Made by a program: the position numbers and the translations under genes. The notes beneath the pieces are model-generated. The model had not been told where the DNA came from and did no database searches. It saw only the letters and a program-made list of their open reading frames with translations. DNA of 9,653 nt from an uncultured Clostridia bacterium (GTDB taxonomy: Bacteria > Bacillota > Clostridia > TANB77 > CAG-508), in assembly GCA_934131055.1 (NCBI GenBank), contig CAKOZB010000053.1, positions 1 through 9,653 of the forward strand. Direction: 5' to 3'. Shown here piece by piece: positions 1 to 6,089 of the stretch (position 1 is the first letter of the stretch; every line of letters starts with the position of its first letter).

Positions 1-95
1 AAAATGAATTTCAAAGGCAAGGGCGCATACGTGGTGTATGTAACCGCGTTTGAAACGATATTTGACGTAGCCAAAATTGTAATTATTTTTCAACC
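1..95. other. GC-richer unassigned segment next to spoIIIAB
   Basis: This stretch is about 41 percent G+C over its first 75 bases, well above the AT-rich surroundings. It sits where spoIIIAC normally follows spoIIIAB. It is open in both directions: a plus-strand frame starts at ATG 4 and ends at TAA 109-111 (MNFKGKGAYVVYV...), and a minus-strand frame starts at a TTG near 93 and runs off the left edge (NFGYVKYRFKRGY...). Neither resembles SpoIIIAC, which should begin with a hydrophobic helix. It may be the end of a dispersed repeat or the tip of an inserted unit. No function can be assigned. Confidence 0.4.
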
Positions 96-105
96 TTATG
101 CCTTT

Positions 106-621
106 TCATAATAGCAATATAACAGCAGTAAGCCCCACAGTTACTCCTAGTGTCTTATATAATTTTGTATTCTTTTGTTTCTCAATTTTTGCATTTTCAA
201 GCTGGTCTTCTATTAATTTTTCTGTTAATTCAATTTGGCTTACTTGTCCATCTACATCTGTGTTTCCAAGCATCTTTCCCAGAGTTTCTATGGCAATAAA
301 ATCTTCTTTATTAAAATTTAGTTTATCTTGTGATTCTTCTATAGCTTTTTTCCAGCCATCCTTTGCACTCATCTCTTCCATATTCAAGCTTGCTTTTTTA
401 AATATGTCTCCAACCACATCTTTGTTGTCATCATAAATCTGATTAAAAATTTCTTGAATTGTTAACCCCGTGAATTTAATTTTCGATTTAAATATGTTTA
501 ACAAATTCTCCATTTTTTCTAATTCTTGTACCCTATTTACATATTTCTTTGAATATGTGTTTCCTATATATGTAAATGCTAAAAACACAAAAAATATCAG
601 AATATATTTTATAAAAATCAT
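106..621 (-). CDS. spoIIIAB: stage III sporulation protein AB
   Basis: The protein has 171 residues, matching the usual SpoIIIAB length. It has one N-terminal membrane helix (about residues 4-20), a charged helical cytoplasmic-type region with a pattern typical of the family (RVQELEKMENLLNIFKSKI), and a short hydrophobic C-terminus (about 157-171). SpoIIIAB belongs to the SpoIIIA-SpoIIQ channel through which the mother cell supports the engulfed forespore. By similarity to type II secretion and type IV pilus platform proteins it probably partners the ATPase SpoIIIAA. The ATG at 621 is preceded by TAGGAGACAAGCT, a good ribosome binding site. The gene lies 66 bases after spoIIIAA in the same direction, the normal operon order. 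spoIIIAC is not seen downstream. Confidence 0.93.
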   Translation of the reverse strand: MIFIKYILIFFVFLAFTYIGNTYSKKYVNRVQELEKMENLLNIFKSKIKFTGLTIQEIFNQIYDDNKDVVGDIFKKASLNMEEMSAKDGWKKAIEESQDKLNFNKEDFIAIETLGKMLGNTDVDGQVSQIELTEKLIEDQLENAKIEKQKNTKLYKTLGVTVGLTAVILLL

Positions 622-687
622 AGCTTGTCTCCTATTTTAAGCTTCTTTATAATATATATTCCGATATTTTTATTTTAGAACTATTTT

Positions 688-1576
688 TTATAAATTTATT
701 GTTTCAAATTCATAATTCGAATCATTTCTTGCTTTTATAACTATTACTTTTTCAAATATTTTCTCTTGTATCAATTCCTTCAACTCTGGATTTTTCATCA
801 CATCTTCAATGCTATTTCCATGAGCCGTAAAAATCCCTTTTACTCCACAGCACATGGCGTACTTTATTGCTTCGCTATCTTTCATACTTCCAATTTCATC
901 TGCTATTAACACTTGTGGTGCCATAGAACGAATTGCAATTTTCATTCCGATAGACTTTGGAATATCATTTATTACATCGGTCCTAATTCCTAAATCATTT
1001 TGCATTATTCCTCTATATGTTGATGAAATTTCTCCTCTTTCATCTATTACAACCACATTCAAGCCCTGTATTTTATCTGATATTCCATTACTAATATTTC
1101 GTGTTATATCTCGCAATAAAGTCGTCTTGCCGCATTCCTGGTGGGGAAATTAGTAATGTATTATATATGCTATTGTTGTTTTTTATTATTTCATTTATCA
1201 TACAGTTTGAACAACCTTTTATTTCCCTGCTTATTCTAAAATTCAAGCTAGAAATATAATTAAAACTAGCAACTCGTCCATTTGCATCTAGTACTGCTGT
1301 TCCAACTATTCCAACACGGTGTCCTCCTTTTATTGTTATGTAGCCATTTGCAATCTGCTTCTGATATGAGTATACAGAATTCTCACATATTTTTTGAAAT
1401 ATATAATTAATATCTTCTGTATTTATAATGTAATTTAGTATTTTCTGGACTTGTCCCAATCTTAAAATTAAAGGCAAATTATTTCTCACGCGAACTTCTT
1501 CAAGTAAATTTAATTTTTCTTTAGCTAATATTGTTTGTATGTGTTGAGGAAAATATTTTAAAAACTCTTCACTCAT
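688..1576 (-). pseudogene. spoIIIAA: stage III sporulation protein AA, frameshifted in Walker A
   Basis: Two overlapping frames together give a full-length SpoIIIAA of about 296 residues, the AAA+/secretion-type ATPase of the mother-cell feeding channel. The N-terminal frame (1576 down to about 1137) carries the N domain with YQKQIANGYITIKGGHRVGI and ends its family match at LLISPPG (residues 141-147). The match resumes one base later in the other frame as CGKTTLLRDI, then Walker B VVVIDERGEIS. The junction is GGAATGC where GGATGC would keep the P-loop SPPGCGKTT intact, so one A at 1135-1136 is extra. As written, the N-terminal frame ends with 14 unrelated residues. The ATG at 1576 has AAAGGAG seven bases upstream. 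The cause may be a sequencing or assembly error or a real mutation; the rest of the gene is well conserved. Confidence 0.9.
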
Positions 1577-1600
1577 TTTCTTTCTCCTTTGTTAATAATT

Positions 1601-1629
1601 ATTATATGCTTCACATAAAAAAATAGAAC
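1601..1629 (-). promoter_or_regulatory. candidate sigma-E promoter of spoIIIAA
   Basis: On the minus strand GTTCTATT (1629-1622) and CATATAAT (1608-1601) are separated by 13 bases. They resemble the sporulation sigma-E pattern (GTCATATT-like -35, CATACAAT-like -10). The start codon is 25 bases further on, leaving room for the AAAGGAG site. The spoIIIA operon is known to be sigma-E controlled in Bacillus, which supports the reading. Confidence 0.45.
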
Positions 1630-1661
1630 TACACTTTTTATCTTCGATTTTCAAAATGTAC

Positions 1662-1714
1662 AAAAAAGGAATCGTACATTTTTATCTCCGTCCACGGATT
1701 GTACGATTCTTTTT
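1662..1714 (-). terminator. yebC terminator, bidirectional, REP-like loop
   Basis: A perfect 10-bp stem (GAATCGTACA at 1669-1678 with TGTACGATTC at 1700-1709) encloses a 21-base loop. It is flanked by A-runs on the left and T-runs on the right, so it can end transcripts in both directions. It lies between the yebC stop and the spoIIIAA promoter. The loop contains TCTCCGTCC, shared with a second copy at 8336-8365. Confidence 0.85.
1674..1703. repeat. REP-like repeat, copy A
   Basis: This 30-base unit aligns without gaps to 8336-8365. The shared blocks are GTACATTTTT, TCTCCGTCC and ATTGTA; only five positions differ. Here it is embedded in the yebC terminator hairpin. Confidence 0.55.
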
Positions 1715-1724
1715 AATTATTTTT

Positions 1725-2453
1725 TTAATTATTCTCACTATTATGGTAAACGTTCATAACATCATCTAATTCATCAAGATTTTCTAGTAATCTATCCATT
1801 CTTTCTTGAGCTTTTTCATCTAATGCAACATATGTTGTTGGAACCATTTGAACTTCTGCTTCTAAGAATTCTATTCCTTGGCCTTCTAGAGTTTCTCTTA
1901 CACTTGAAAAATCTTCAGGTGTTGTTGTAATTGTGTAGCATTCTTCATCAGCCTCAAAATCTTCTGCCCCTGCATCTAATGCAATCATCATTAAATCATC
2001 TTCTGATTGTTTACATTCTGCTTTATCTACAACCATTACACCTTTTTTATTGAACATGTAAGAAACACAACCTGTTGTTCCTAAGTTTCCACCTGCTCTG
2101 TCGAATACGTGTCTTACATCTGCTGCTGTTCTATTTCTGTTATCTGTACTTGCTTCAACTATAACAGCAACACCGTTTGGTCCATATCCTTCATATATAA
2201 CTTCTTCGTAGTTCTCTGCATTTCCAGCTCCAGATGCTTTCTTAATTGCATTGTTTATTGTATCGTTTGGCATGTTTGCTGCCTTACATTTTGCAATTAC
2301 ATCTTTTAATTTAGAGTTTCCAGCCGGGTCAGGTCCACCTTGCTTTACTGCTATTAATAATTCTCTTCCTAATTTTGTGAATACTTTACCTCTTGCTGCA
2401 TCAGCTTTACCTTTTTTAGCTTGAATATTATGCCATTTGCTATGACCTGACAT
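1725..2453 (-). CDS. yebC: YebC/TACO1 family translation factor or regulator
   Basis: The protein has 242 residues, the usual length. It starts with the family signature [15 protein letters not shown] and continues with [19 protein letters not shown], the GGPDPAGN loop, a central [20 protein letters not shown] block and [23 protein letters not shown]. YebC/TACO1 proteins were first annotated as transcriptional regulators. Later work links the family to translation, including relief of ribosome stalling at proline-rich stretches. The ATG at 2453 has AAGGAGGAG close upstream. The gene is monocistronic in appearance, with its own candidate promoter and a strong terminator. The C-terminus is acidic ([20 protein letters not shown]), as is common in the family. 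No anomaly is seen. Confidence 0.96.
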   Translation of the reverse strand: MSGHSKWHNIQAKKGKADAARGKVFTKLGRELLIAVKQGGPDPAGNSKLKDVIAKCKAANMPNDTINNAIKKASGAGNAENYEEVIYEGYGPNGVAVIVEASTDNRNRTAADVRHVFDRAGGNLGTTGCVSYMFNKKGVMVVDKAECKQSEDDLMMIALDAGAEDFEADEECYTITTTPEDFSSVRETLEGQGIEFLEAEVQMVPTTYVALDEKAQERMDRLLENLDELDDVMNVYHNSENN

Positions 2454-2508
2454 TTTAACTCCTCCTTCTTATTGGCCTTTAGCCTTTTTTCTAAAAATTT
2501 CATTTTTT

Positions 2509-2537
2509 ATTGTAACATATTTTTTTTATTTTGTGTA
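2509..2537 (-). promoter_or_regulatory. weak candidate promoter for yebC
   Basis: On the minus strand TACACA (2537-2532) and TACAAT (2514-2509) are 17 bases apart. The -10 matches five of six consensus bases and the -35 four of six. The region is very AT-rich, so chance matches are likely. Confidence 0.35.
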
Positions 2538-2585
2538 GTCTTTTTTACAAATATTTTTGTATTTTACTACACTTATATCATTTAT

Positions 2586-2629
2586 AAAGATACAAATAAA
2601 AACTTCATATTCTATTTATTTGTATCTTT
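2586..2629. terminator. 15-bp perfect hairpin, likely bidirectional terminator
   Basis: AAAGATACAAATAAA (2586-2600) is perfectly complementary to 2615-2629 with a 14-base loop. The plus-strand side is followed by a T-rich tail. It lies 14 bases downstream of the end of the decayed minus-strand gene and upstream of the yebC promoter, so it separates the two transcription units. Confidence 0.7.
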
Positions 2630-2643
2630 TGTCATTTATTTTA

Positions 2644-3251
2644 TTATACTTTAGTATAACTATTAACTTCTTTTTGTAATCTTGTACTTATTTCCTTTAA
2701 GTTATTATATAAATATCTACATAAATTGGTCCTAAACAAGGCAAATTCTAATAGTTCTTTTATCTCTTGAGAATATTTTTGGTTAAACTGTTCCTGTCCT
2801 ATAGCCCAGTCTCCTAGTAATAAATCGTCTTGAAGCATATTATAAAATCTTTTATACTCTTGCTTTGGAGATACTTTGAAGCTGTACGAATCTGTGTTCT
2901 CCCAGTGCACTGTTTAATTCTTTTATTTGTTTCTTTACCTCATCAATGTTAGATTTTAGCTTGTCTAAAAACTCTATTCTAAATTGCTCATATGCTTTCT
3001 GTCTTGAATCTTTTACTACTGTAGGCCACATTTATAGCATTCTGTAACCTTTCTTCATCTGCTAAAATTTCTGTTAATAACTCTATAATTGGGAGCCTAT
3101 ACCTCGGAACAGAATCTCTAGTAAATCTAGGAAAAATCATTTCATCACTATATTCTTTATACTCAAAAAAATGTTGGCTTATTATATTATTAACATCATC
3201 TTGATTACACATTTTTGCAAGTAAAATCGTTCGACAAAATTCTGCATTCTG
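2644..3251 (-). pseudogene. multi-frame remnant, possibly SbcC/JetC-like ATPase
   Basis: Three minus-strand frames carry protein-like sequence in succession. Frame one (open from 3251, no stop until 2988) reads NAEFCRTILLAKMCNQDDVNN... to VPRYRLPIIELLTEILADEERLQNAI. Frame two (3031-2852) reads WPTVVKDSRQKAYEQF..., then a helical stretch ending IKELNSALGEH. Frame three (2910-2644) reads TDSYSFKVSPKQEYKRFYNML, then QDDLLLGDWAIG..., and ends NLKEISTRLQKEVNSYTKV. The second and third frames resemble the coiled-coil exit of large SbcC/MukB/JetC-like ATPases just before Walker B, but the signature and Walker B region is absent. The first frame I cannot place. At least two frameshifts and loss of both ends indicate a dead accessory gene. 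The family call is tentative and comes from pattern memory only. Confidence 0.6.
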
Positions 3252-3261
3252 CTACATGCAA

Positions 3262-3306
3262 TAAAAAATCCACCAGCAGAACCTTATTAAGATTCTACTG
3301 GTGGAT
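3262..3306 (-). terminator. rho-independent terminator of the repeat-protein gene
   Basis: A 14-bp stem with one mismatch (3268-3281 with 3293-3306, outer bases ATCCACCAG / CTGGTGGAT) has an 11-base loop and is followed on the minus strand by TTTTTTATT. It lies 18 bases after the stop of the gene at 3325, a textbook intrinsic terminator. Confidence 0.92.
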
Positions 3307-3324
3307 AGCAATTACTTTAGATTT

Positions 3325-4191
3325 TTACCATATTATCAACGCTTTCCTTGCAACCTGAAAAATTTCTTCATCGGTGTCTCTTGCTTGTTCAAATAAGAAC
3401 TCTAATGTTTCCCTAGAAGTATTCTCATGCCTAACAACTAATAACTTTATATCCCTATTATTCTTTCTTGCTAACTTAGCAAGCGCTTCTGCCGGGGTAT
3501 TTTTGTTTCTTGCAACAGCTGCAAGAATTCCCATATTCCTTCTGTTTGCAAGTATTGCAAGTGCTTCGCTAGGTGCATTAGGATTACAAGCCACATTATA
3601 GGCTACATCAGTATCACGATCTCTTGCTGACTTCATTAGAATCATTTGCGGAGTACTTATATTACCTGCGATGGTTTCACGTACCCGTTTCCCAGTACCT
3701 GCGGCCATTCTATGTATTACCCTTGTTGGAATATTTGGATTGCCTAAAGCTGCCAATTTAACATCCACTACAGGGTCATGTTCGGCCATCTCTTCAAGCG
3801 TTAGACTTCCTGTTTTAGGATTTTCTGCCACATTCTCCCTTACAATATCATCTTTGTCCATAGACAACTTTGCTAAAAGCTTATCATCTGCGTTTTCATT
3901 GCAAGCAACCGCTCGACGGACATTGCACGACAGATCGTCAGCTAATTTTTCAAGAGTTCCAAGTGATGTCTTAGCGTTTTCCGCAACAGCCCACCGAACT
4001 TGATCAGTCATATCATTGGCCAGTTTATCCAAAGCTGTTTCAGGCGTATATTCGTTTCGAGCTACTGCACATCTTACATAACTTTCTCTGTCTTTAGCAA
4101 GTACATCCAGTACTTTAGGATCATCAACTTCACTCGCTATTGCATGCCGAGTTTCTTTTAATACATAATTCAGTTCTAAAGTAACTTCCAT
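3325..4191 (-). CDS. LRV/HEAT-like tandem repeat protein
   Basis: The 288-residue protein is almost entirely made of about ten 26-residue repeats. Each follows the pattern VRxAVAxNxxTPxExLxxLAxD, for example VRCAVARNEYTPETALDKLA (from about residue 39), VRWAVAENAKTS, VRENVAENPKTG, VAYNVACNPNAPSEALAILA and AVARNKNTPAEALAKLA. This matches the leucine-rich-repeat-variant/HEAT-like class of paired helices forming a solenoid, usually a protein-binding scaffold. No catalytic domain, signal peptide or membrane helix is seen, so it is cytoplasmic. The ATG at 4191 has AAGGAGGT just upstream. The gene has its own promoter and terminator. Base composition is odd: about 48 percent G+C across 3901-4020, against roughly 30 percent in neighbouring genes, which suggests recent acquisition. 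Partner and role are unknown. Confidence 0.88.
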   Translation of the reverse strand: MEVTLELNYVLKETRHAIASEVDDPKVLDVLAKDRESYVRCAVARNEYTPETALDKLANDMTDQVRWAVAENAKTSLGTLEKLADDLSCNVRRAVACNENADDKLLAKLSMDKDDIVRENVAENPKTGSLTLEEMAEHDPVVDVKLAALGNPNIPTRVIHRMAAGTGKRVRETIAGNISTPQMILMKSARDRDTDVAYNVACNPNAPSEALAILANRRNMGILAAVARNKNTPAEALAKLARKNNRDIKLLVVRHENTSRETLEFLFEQARDTDEEIFQVARKALIIW

Positions 4192-4279
4192 TTTACTACC
4201 TCCTTAGTAATCACTATTATGAGATATTGCTTACTGGTACATATTATTGCTCCCTGCACCTAGGATAAATTACGTGTAT

Positions 4280-4307
4280 ATTATATCATGTTGCTTAATT
4301 ATGTCAA
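4280..4307 (-). promoter_or_regulatory. strong sigma-A promoter of the repeat-protein gene
   Basis: On the minus strand TTGACA (4307-4302) and TATAAT (4285-4280), both perfect consensus, are 16 bases apart. The -35 box contains the TGA stop codon of the upstream MYG1-family gene. The leader is about 80 bases. Confidence 0.85.
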
Positions 4308-5227
4308 GCTCTTTGTGCTATCTCCGCCATCTTTATAGCATCTTCTTTTGTTTCTGCTGTACAAATAAAACATGCATTATGGCAAAATTTTGCTGTTTTT
4401 ATCTTTGAAACTTCTTGAAGTTTTTCATCTCTTAGCCCTGCCCATTCTTTAGGTAGACTCTTCCTATTCTCAAAATTTCCAAGTTCCCTTGGTACTGTGT
4501 GTACACTAAAGCCTCCTCTATTAGAAGGAAATACTACAAAATTTATTTTCTCAGCCTTTGGATTTGATGATGTTAATACCGCTTCTTCCCATGGCATAAA
4601 TTGTTCAAGTATCATTATTCCATCTTTTGAATTTTCTATAGCATTGTCAACTAATTCTTTTGCTTCATTTTTAGCAATCTCACGTGCAATAAAGCGTTCA
4701 AAATATTTTTTTGCAATTTCATAAGCCTGCATGAAGCATTCATCGGTATCTACTGTTTCGTTCCAGCATGGATTAAAAGCAGAAATCACACTCGCCAATT
4801 CTACAAATTTATAATCCGTATCAATCTTGGTAGACTGTCCATTATCATTCGCATCTATATATTGTATTAAATCTTTATCAATTTGTAAAAACAATTCCTC
4901 TATATGTTTTGCTTCTACATTACTTTTTTCTAAATATTTTTTTCCATAACTTTTCCATATTAACCCGCAAGATGCATATTTTACTCCATTATCTCTTTGC
5001 CCATTTCCGCCTGCTTGGTGATGGTCAAACTCACCGCCACCAATATCATATACTAATTTATTGGCAATACTTTCTCTCATTGAATCTGTTACTTCATTTA
5101 CTCTAATTAACTTTATGTTAGGTAATATTTTAGATAATATTACAGTTGCAAAAGTTTCATCAGAATGAAACTTTCCTCCATGAGTTACACAATTTGCTTC
5201 TTCTAATTCTTTTACTATTTCTATCAT
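4304..5227 (-). CDS. MYG1-family DHH-type hydrolase (UPF0160)
   Basis: This 307-residue protein has the MYG1 signature: THGGKFHSDETFA at residues 15-27, with the metal-ligand candidates H16, H21 and D23, then VYDIGGGEFDHHQ at 59-71 with D61 and the D68-H69-H70 triad. A conserved FVVFPSNRGGFSVHTVP block (about 230-246) and LPKEWAGLRDEKL (about 258-270) also fit the family. The eukaryotic MYG1 protein is reported as a 3'-5' RNA exonuclease; bacterial members are predicted metal-dependent phosphoesterases whose substrate is not established. Length is usual for the family. The ATG at 5227 follows AAAGGGAAAGCTC. It may be read through from the upstream acyl-CoA ligase and TrhA unit, but a 155-base gap with an inverted-repeat element intervenes. 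No terminator follows; transcripts would run into the repeat-protein gene. Confidence 0.92.
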   Translation of the reverse strand: MIEIVKELEEANCVTHGGKFHSDETFATVILSKILPNIKLIRVNEVTDSMRESIANKLVYDIGGGEFDHHQAGGNGQRDNGVKYASCGLIWKSYGKKYLEKSNVEAKHIEELFLQIDKDLIQYIDANDNGQSTKIDTDYKFVELASVISAFNPCWNETVDTDECFMQAYEIAKKYFERFIAREIAKNEAKELVDNAIENSKDGIMILEQFMPWEEAVLTSSNPKAEKINFVVFPSNRGGFSVHTVPRELGNFENRKSLPKEWAGLRDEKLQEVSKIKTAKFCHNACFICTAETKEDAIKMAEIAQRA

Positions 5228-5266
5228 GAGCTTTCCCTTTCATATTATTTTTTCTATAAACATTAT

Positions 5267-5373
5267 CAAACCAAATTTCATTTTAATAAACAAAGTCAAG
5301 CTCACCTTTTAGGGAGTACTAAGTATCTCCATCCAAGAGTGATGTACCTAAGTTTTAAAAAAAATTTGGTTTG
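5267..5373. mobile_element. 107-bp inverted-repeat element, MITE-like
   Basis: The ends CAAACCAAATTT (5267-5278) and AAATTTGGTTTG (5362-5373) are perfect 12-bp inverted repeats. The interior is less AT-rich than its surroundings and carries further nested complementarity on the minus strand (TTAGGTAC near 5350 with GTA and CCTAA near 5310). The immediate flanks are TTAT on the left and TATA on the right, so a 3-bp TAT duplication is possible but weak. It codes for nothing. It could be a miniature transposable element or a structured RNA between the TrhA and MYG1 genes. Confidence 0.5.
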
Positions 5374-5382
5374 TATAAATAT

Positions 5383-6054
5383 TTACATTACATATAACAA
5401 TATTGATAAAAATTGCAATACACTCGCTAGTACTATAAATAAATGGAATATCGAATGTATGTACTTATGTTTTTTTCCTACTCCATATAAAACTGCACCT
5501 ATTGTATAAGCTATTCCGCCCGACACTAGTAAAACTGTCCCTGGAATGCCTACTAATTGTAGCAATAATGGAAGTTTTATTATTATGCACCAGCCCATTG
5601 CTAAATAGCAAATCATCGAAAATATTTTATATTTTTTTAAGTCTATAGCGTTTAATACAATTCCGAGAATCGCAACTCCCCATATTATTCCAAACAATGA
5701 CCACCCTAAGGCTGTATTGTATTCTCTAAATGTGCATAAGGCAAATGGTGTATATGACCCTGCAATTAGCAAAAATATTGTACAATGATCTAGTACTTGA
5801 AATACTTTTTTTGCCTTGTTTCTATGCAATCCATGATATATGCTAGACATCGTATATAAAATTATCATCGAAGCTCCATAGATAGCACCAGATACGACAC
5901 CATACACATTATGATGAATTGCTGCAAACACCACGCATAGAACAGTTGCAACAATTCCAAATGCACCACCAACAATATGCGAAGTCATATTAAATATTTC
6001 CTCGCCTTTAGTATATGTTGGCAAAATTCTTTCCGAAAGTTTTGTTCTTTTCAT
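5383..6054 (-). CDS. trhA: hemolysin III / TrhA family (PAQR) membrane protein
   Basis: From the ATG at 6054 the protein has 223 residues and about seven hydrophobic segments, the hemolysin III/PAQR layout. Family zinc-site residues are visible: SSIYH with H74, LDH with D89, and HKYIHSIFH near the C-terminus with H200 and H204. Other family motifs are GSYTPFAL (99-106) and MGWCIIIKLP (153-162). Bacterial members are linked to membrane homeostasis (TrhA/YqfA) and are named for a hemolytic phenotype; haemolysis by this protein is not implied. A TTG start at 6066 would add four residues, but it lies inside a hairpin stem, so the ATG is preferred, with GAAG as a weak ribosome site. It follows the acyl-CoA ligase by 24 bases and is probably co-transcribed with it, which fits a membrane-lipid theme. 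Confidence 0.93.
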   Translation of the reverse strand: MKRTKLSERILPTYTKGEEIFNMTSHIVGGAFGIVATVLCVVFAAIHHNVYGVVSGAIYGASMIILYTMSSIYHGLHRNKAKKVFQVLDHCTIFLLIAGSYTPFALCTFREYNTALGWSLFGIIWGVAILGIVLNAIDLKKYKIFSMICYLAMGWCIIIKLPLLLQLVGIPGTVLLVSGGIAYTIGAVLYGVGKKHKYIHSIFHLFIVLASVLQFLSILLYVM

Positions 6055-6063
6055 ATAATACTT

Positions 6064-6089
6064 CAATTAAATAGACTACTATTTAATTG
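6064..6089 (-). promoter_or_regulatory. intercistronic hairpin between ligase and trhA
   Basis: CAATTAAATAG (6064-6074) and CTATTTAATTG (6079-6089) form a perfect 11-bp stem with a 4-base loop. On the minus strand it contains the TAG stop of the ligase and ends just before the trhA ribosome site. There is no T-run after it, so it is more likely an mRNA-processing, stability or translation-control hairpin than a terminator. Confidence 0.6.

Noticed and set aside
98..436. Plus-strand open frame of 112 codons opposite spoIIIAB
   Set aside because: It is the antisense shadow of a confidently identified gene, with no ribosome site and no family resemblance.
1091..1150. Programmed frameshift in spoIIIAA
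   Set aside because: There is no slippery heptamer or downstream structure, and a frameshift inside the P-loop would be unusual; an error or mutation is simpler.
854..1153. Plus-strand frame of 99 codons opposite spoIIIAA
   Set aside because: Antisense shadow; the minus strand carries the Walker motifs of SpoIIIAA.
3671..4003. Plus-strand frame of 110 codons opposite the repeat protein
   Set aside because: It is produced by the repetitive, GC-richer sense gene; no start signal.
5267..5373. Known riboswitch before the MYG1 gene
   Set aside because: No recognised riboswitch core could be matched; the perfect terminal repeats favour an inserted element.
6064..6066. TTG start for trhA adding four residues
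   Set aside because: The TTG lies in the stem of an 11-bp hairpin; the ATG at 6054 fits better.
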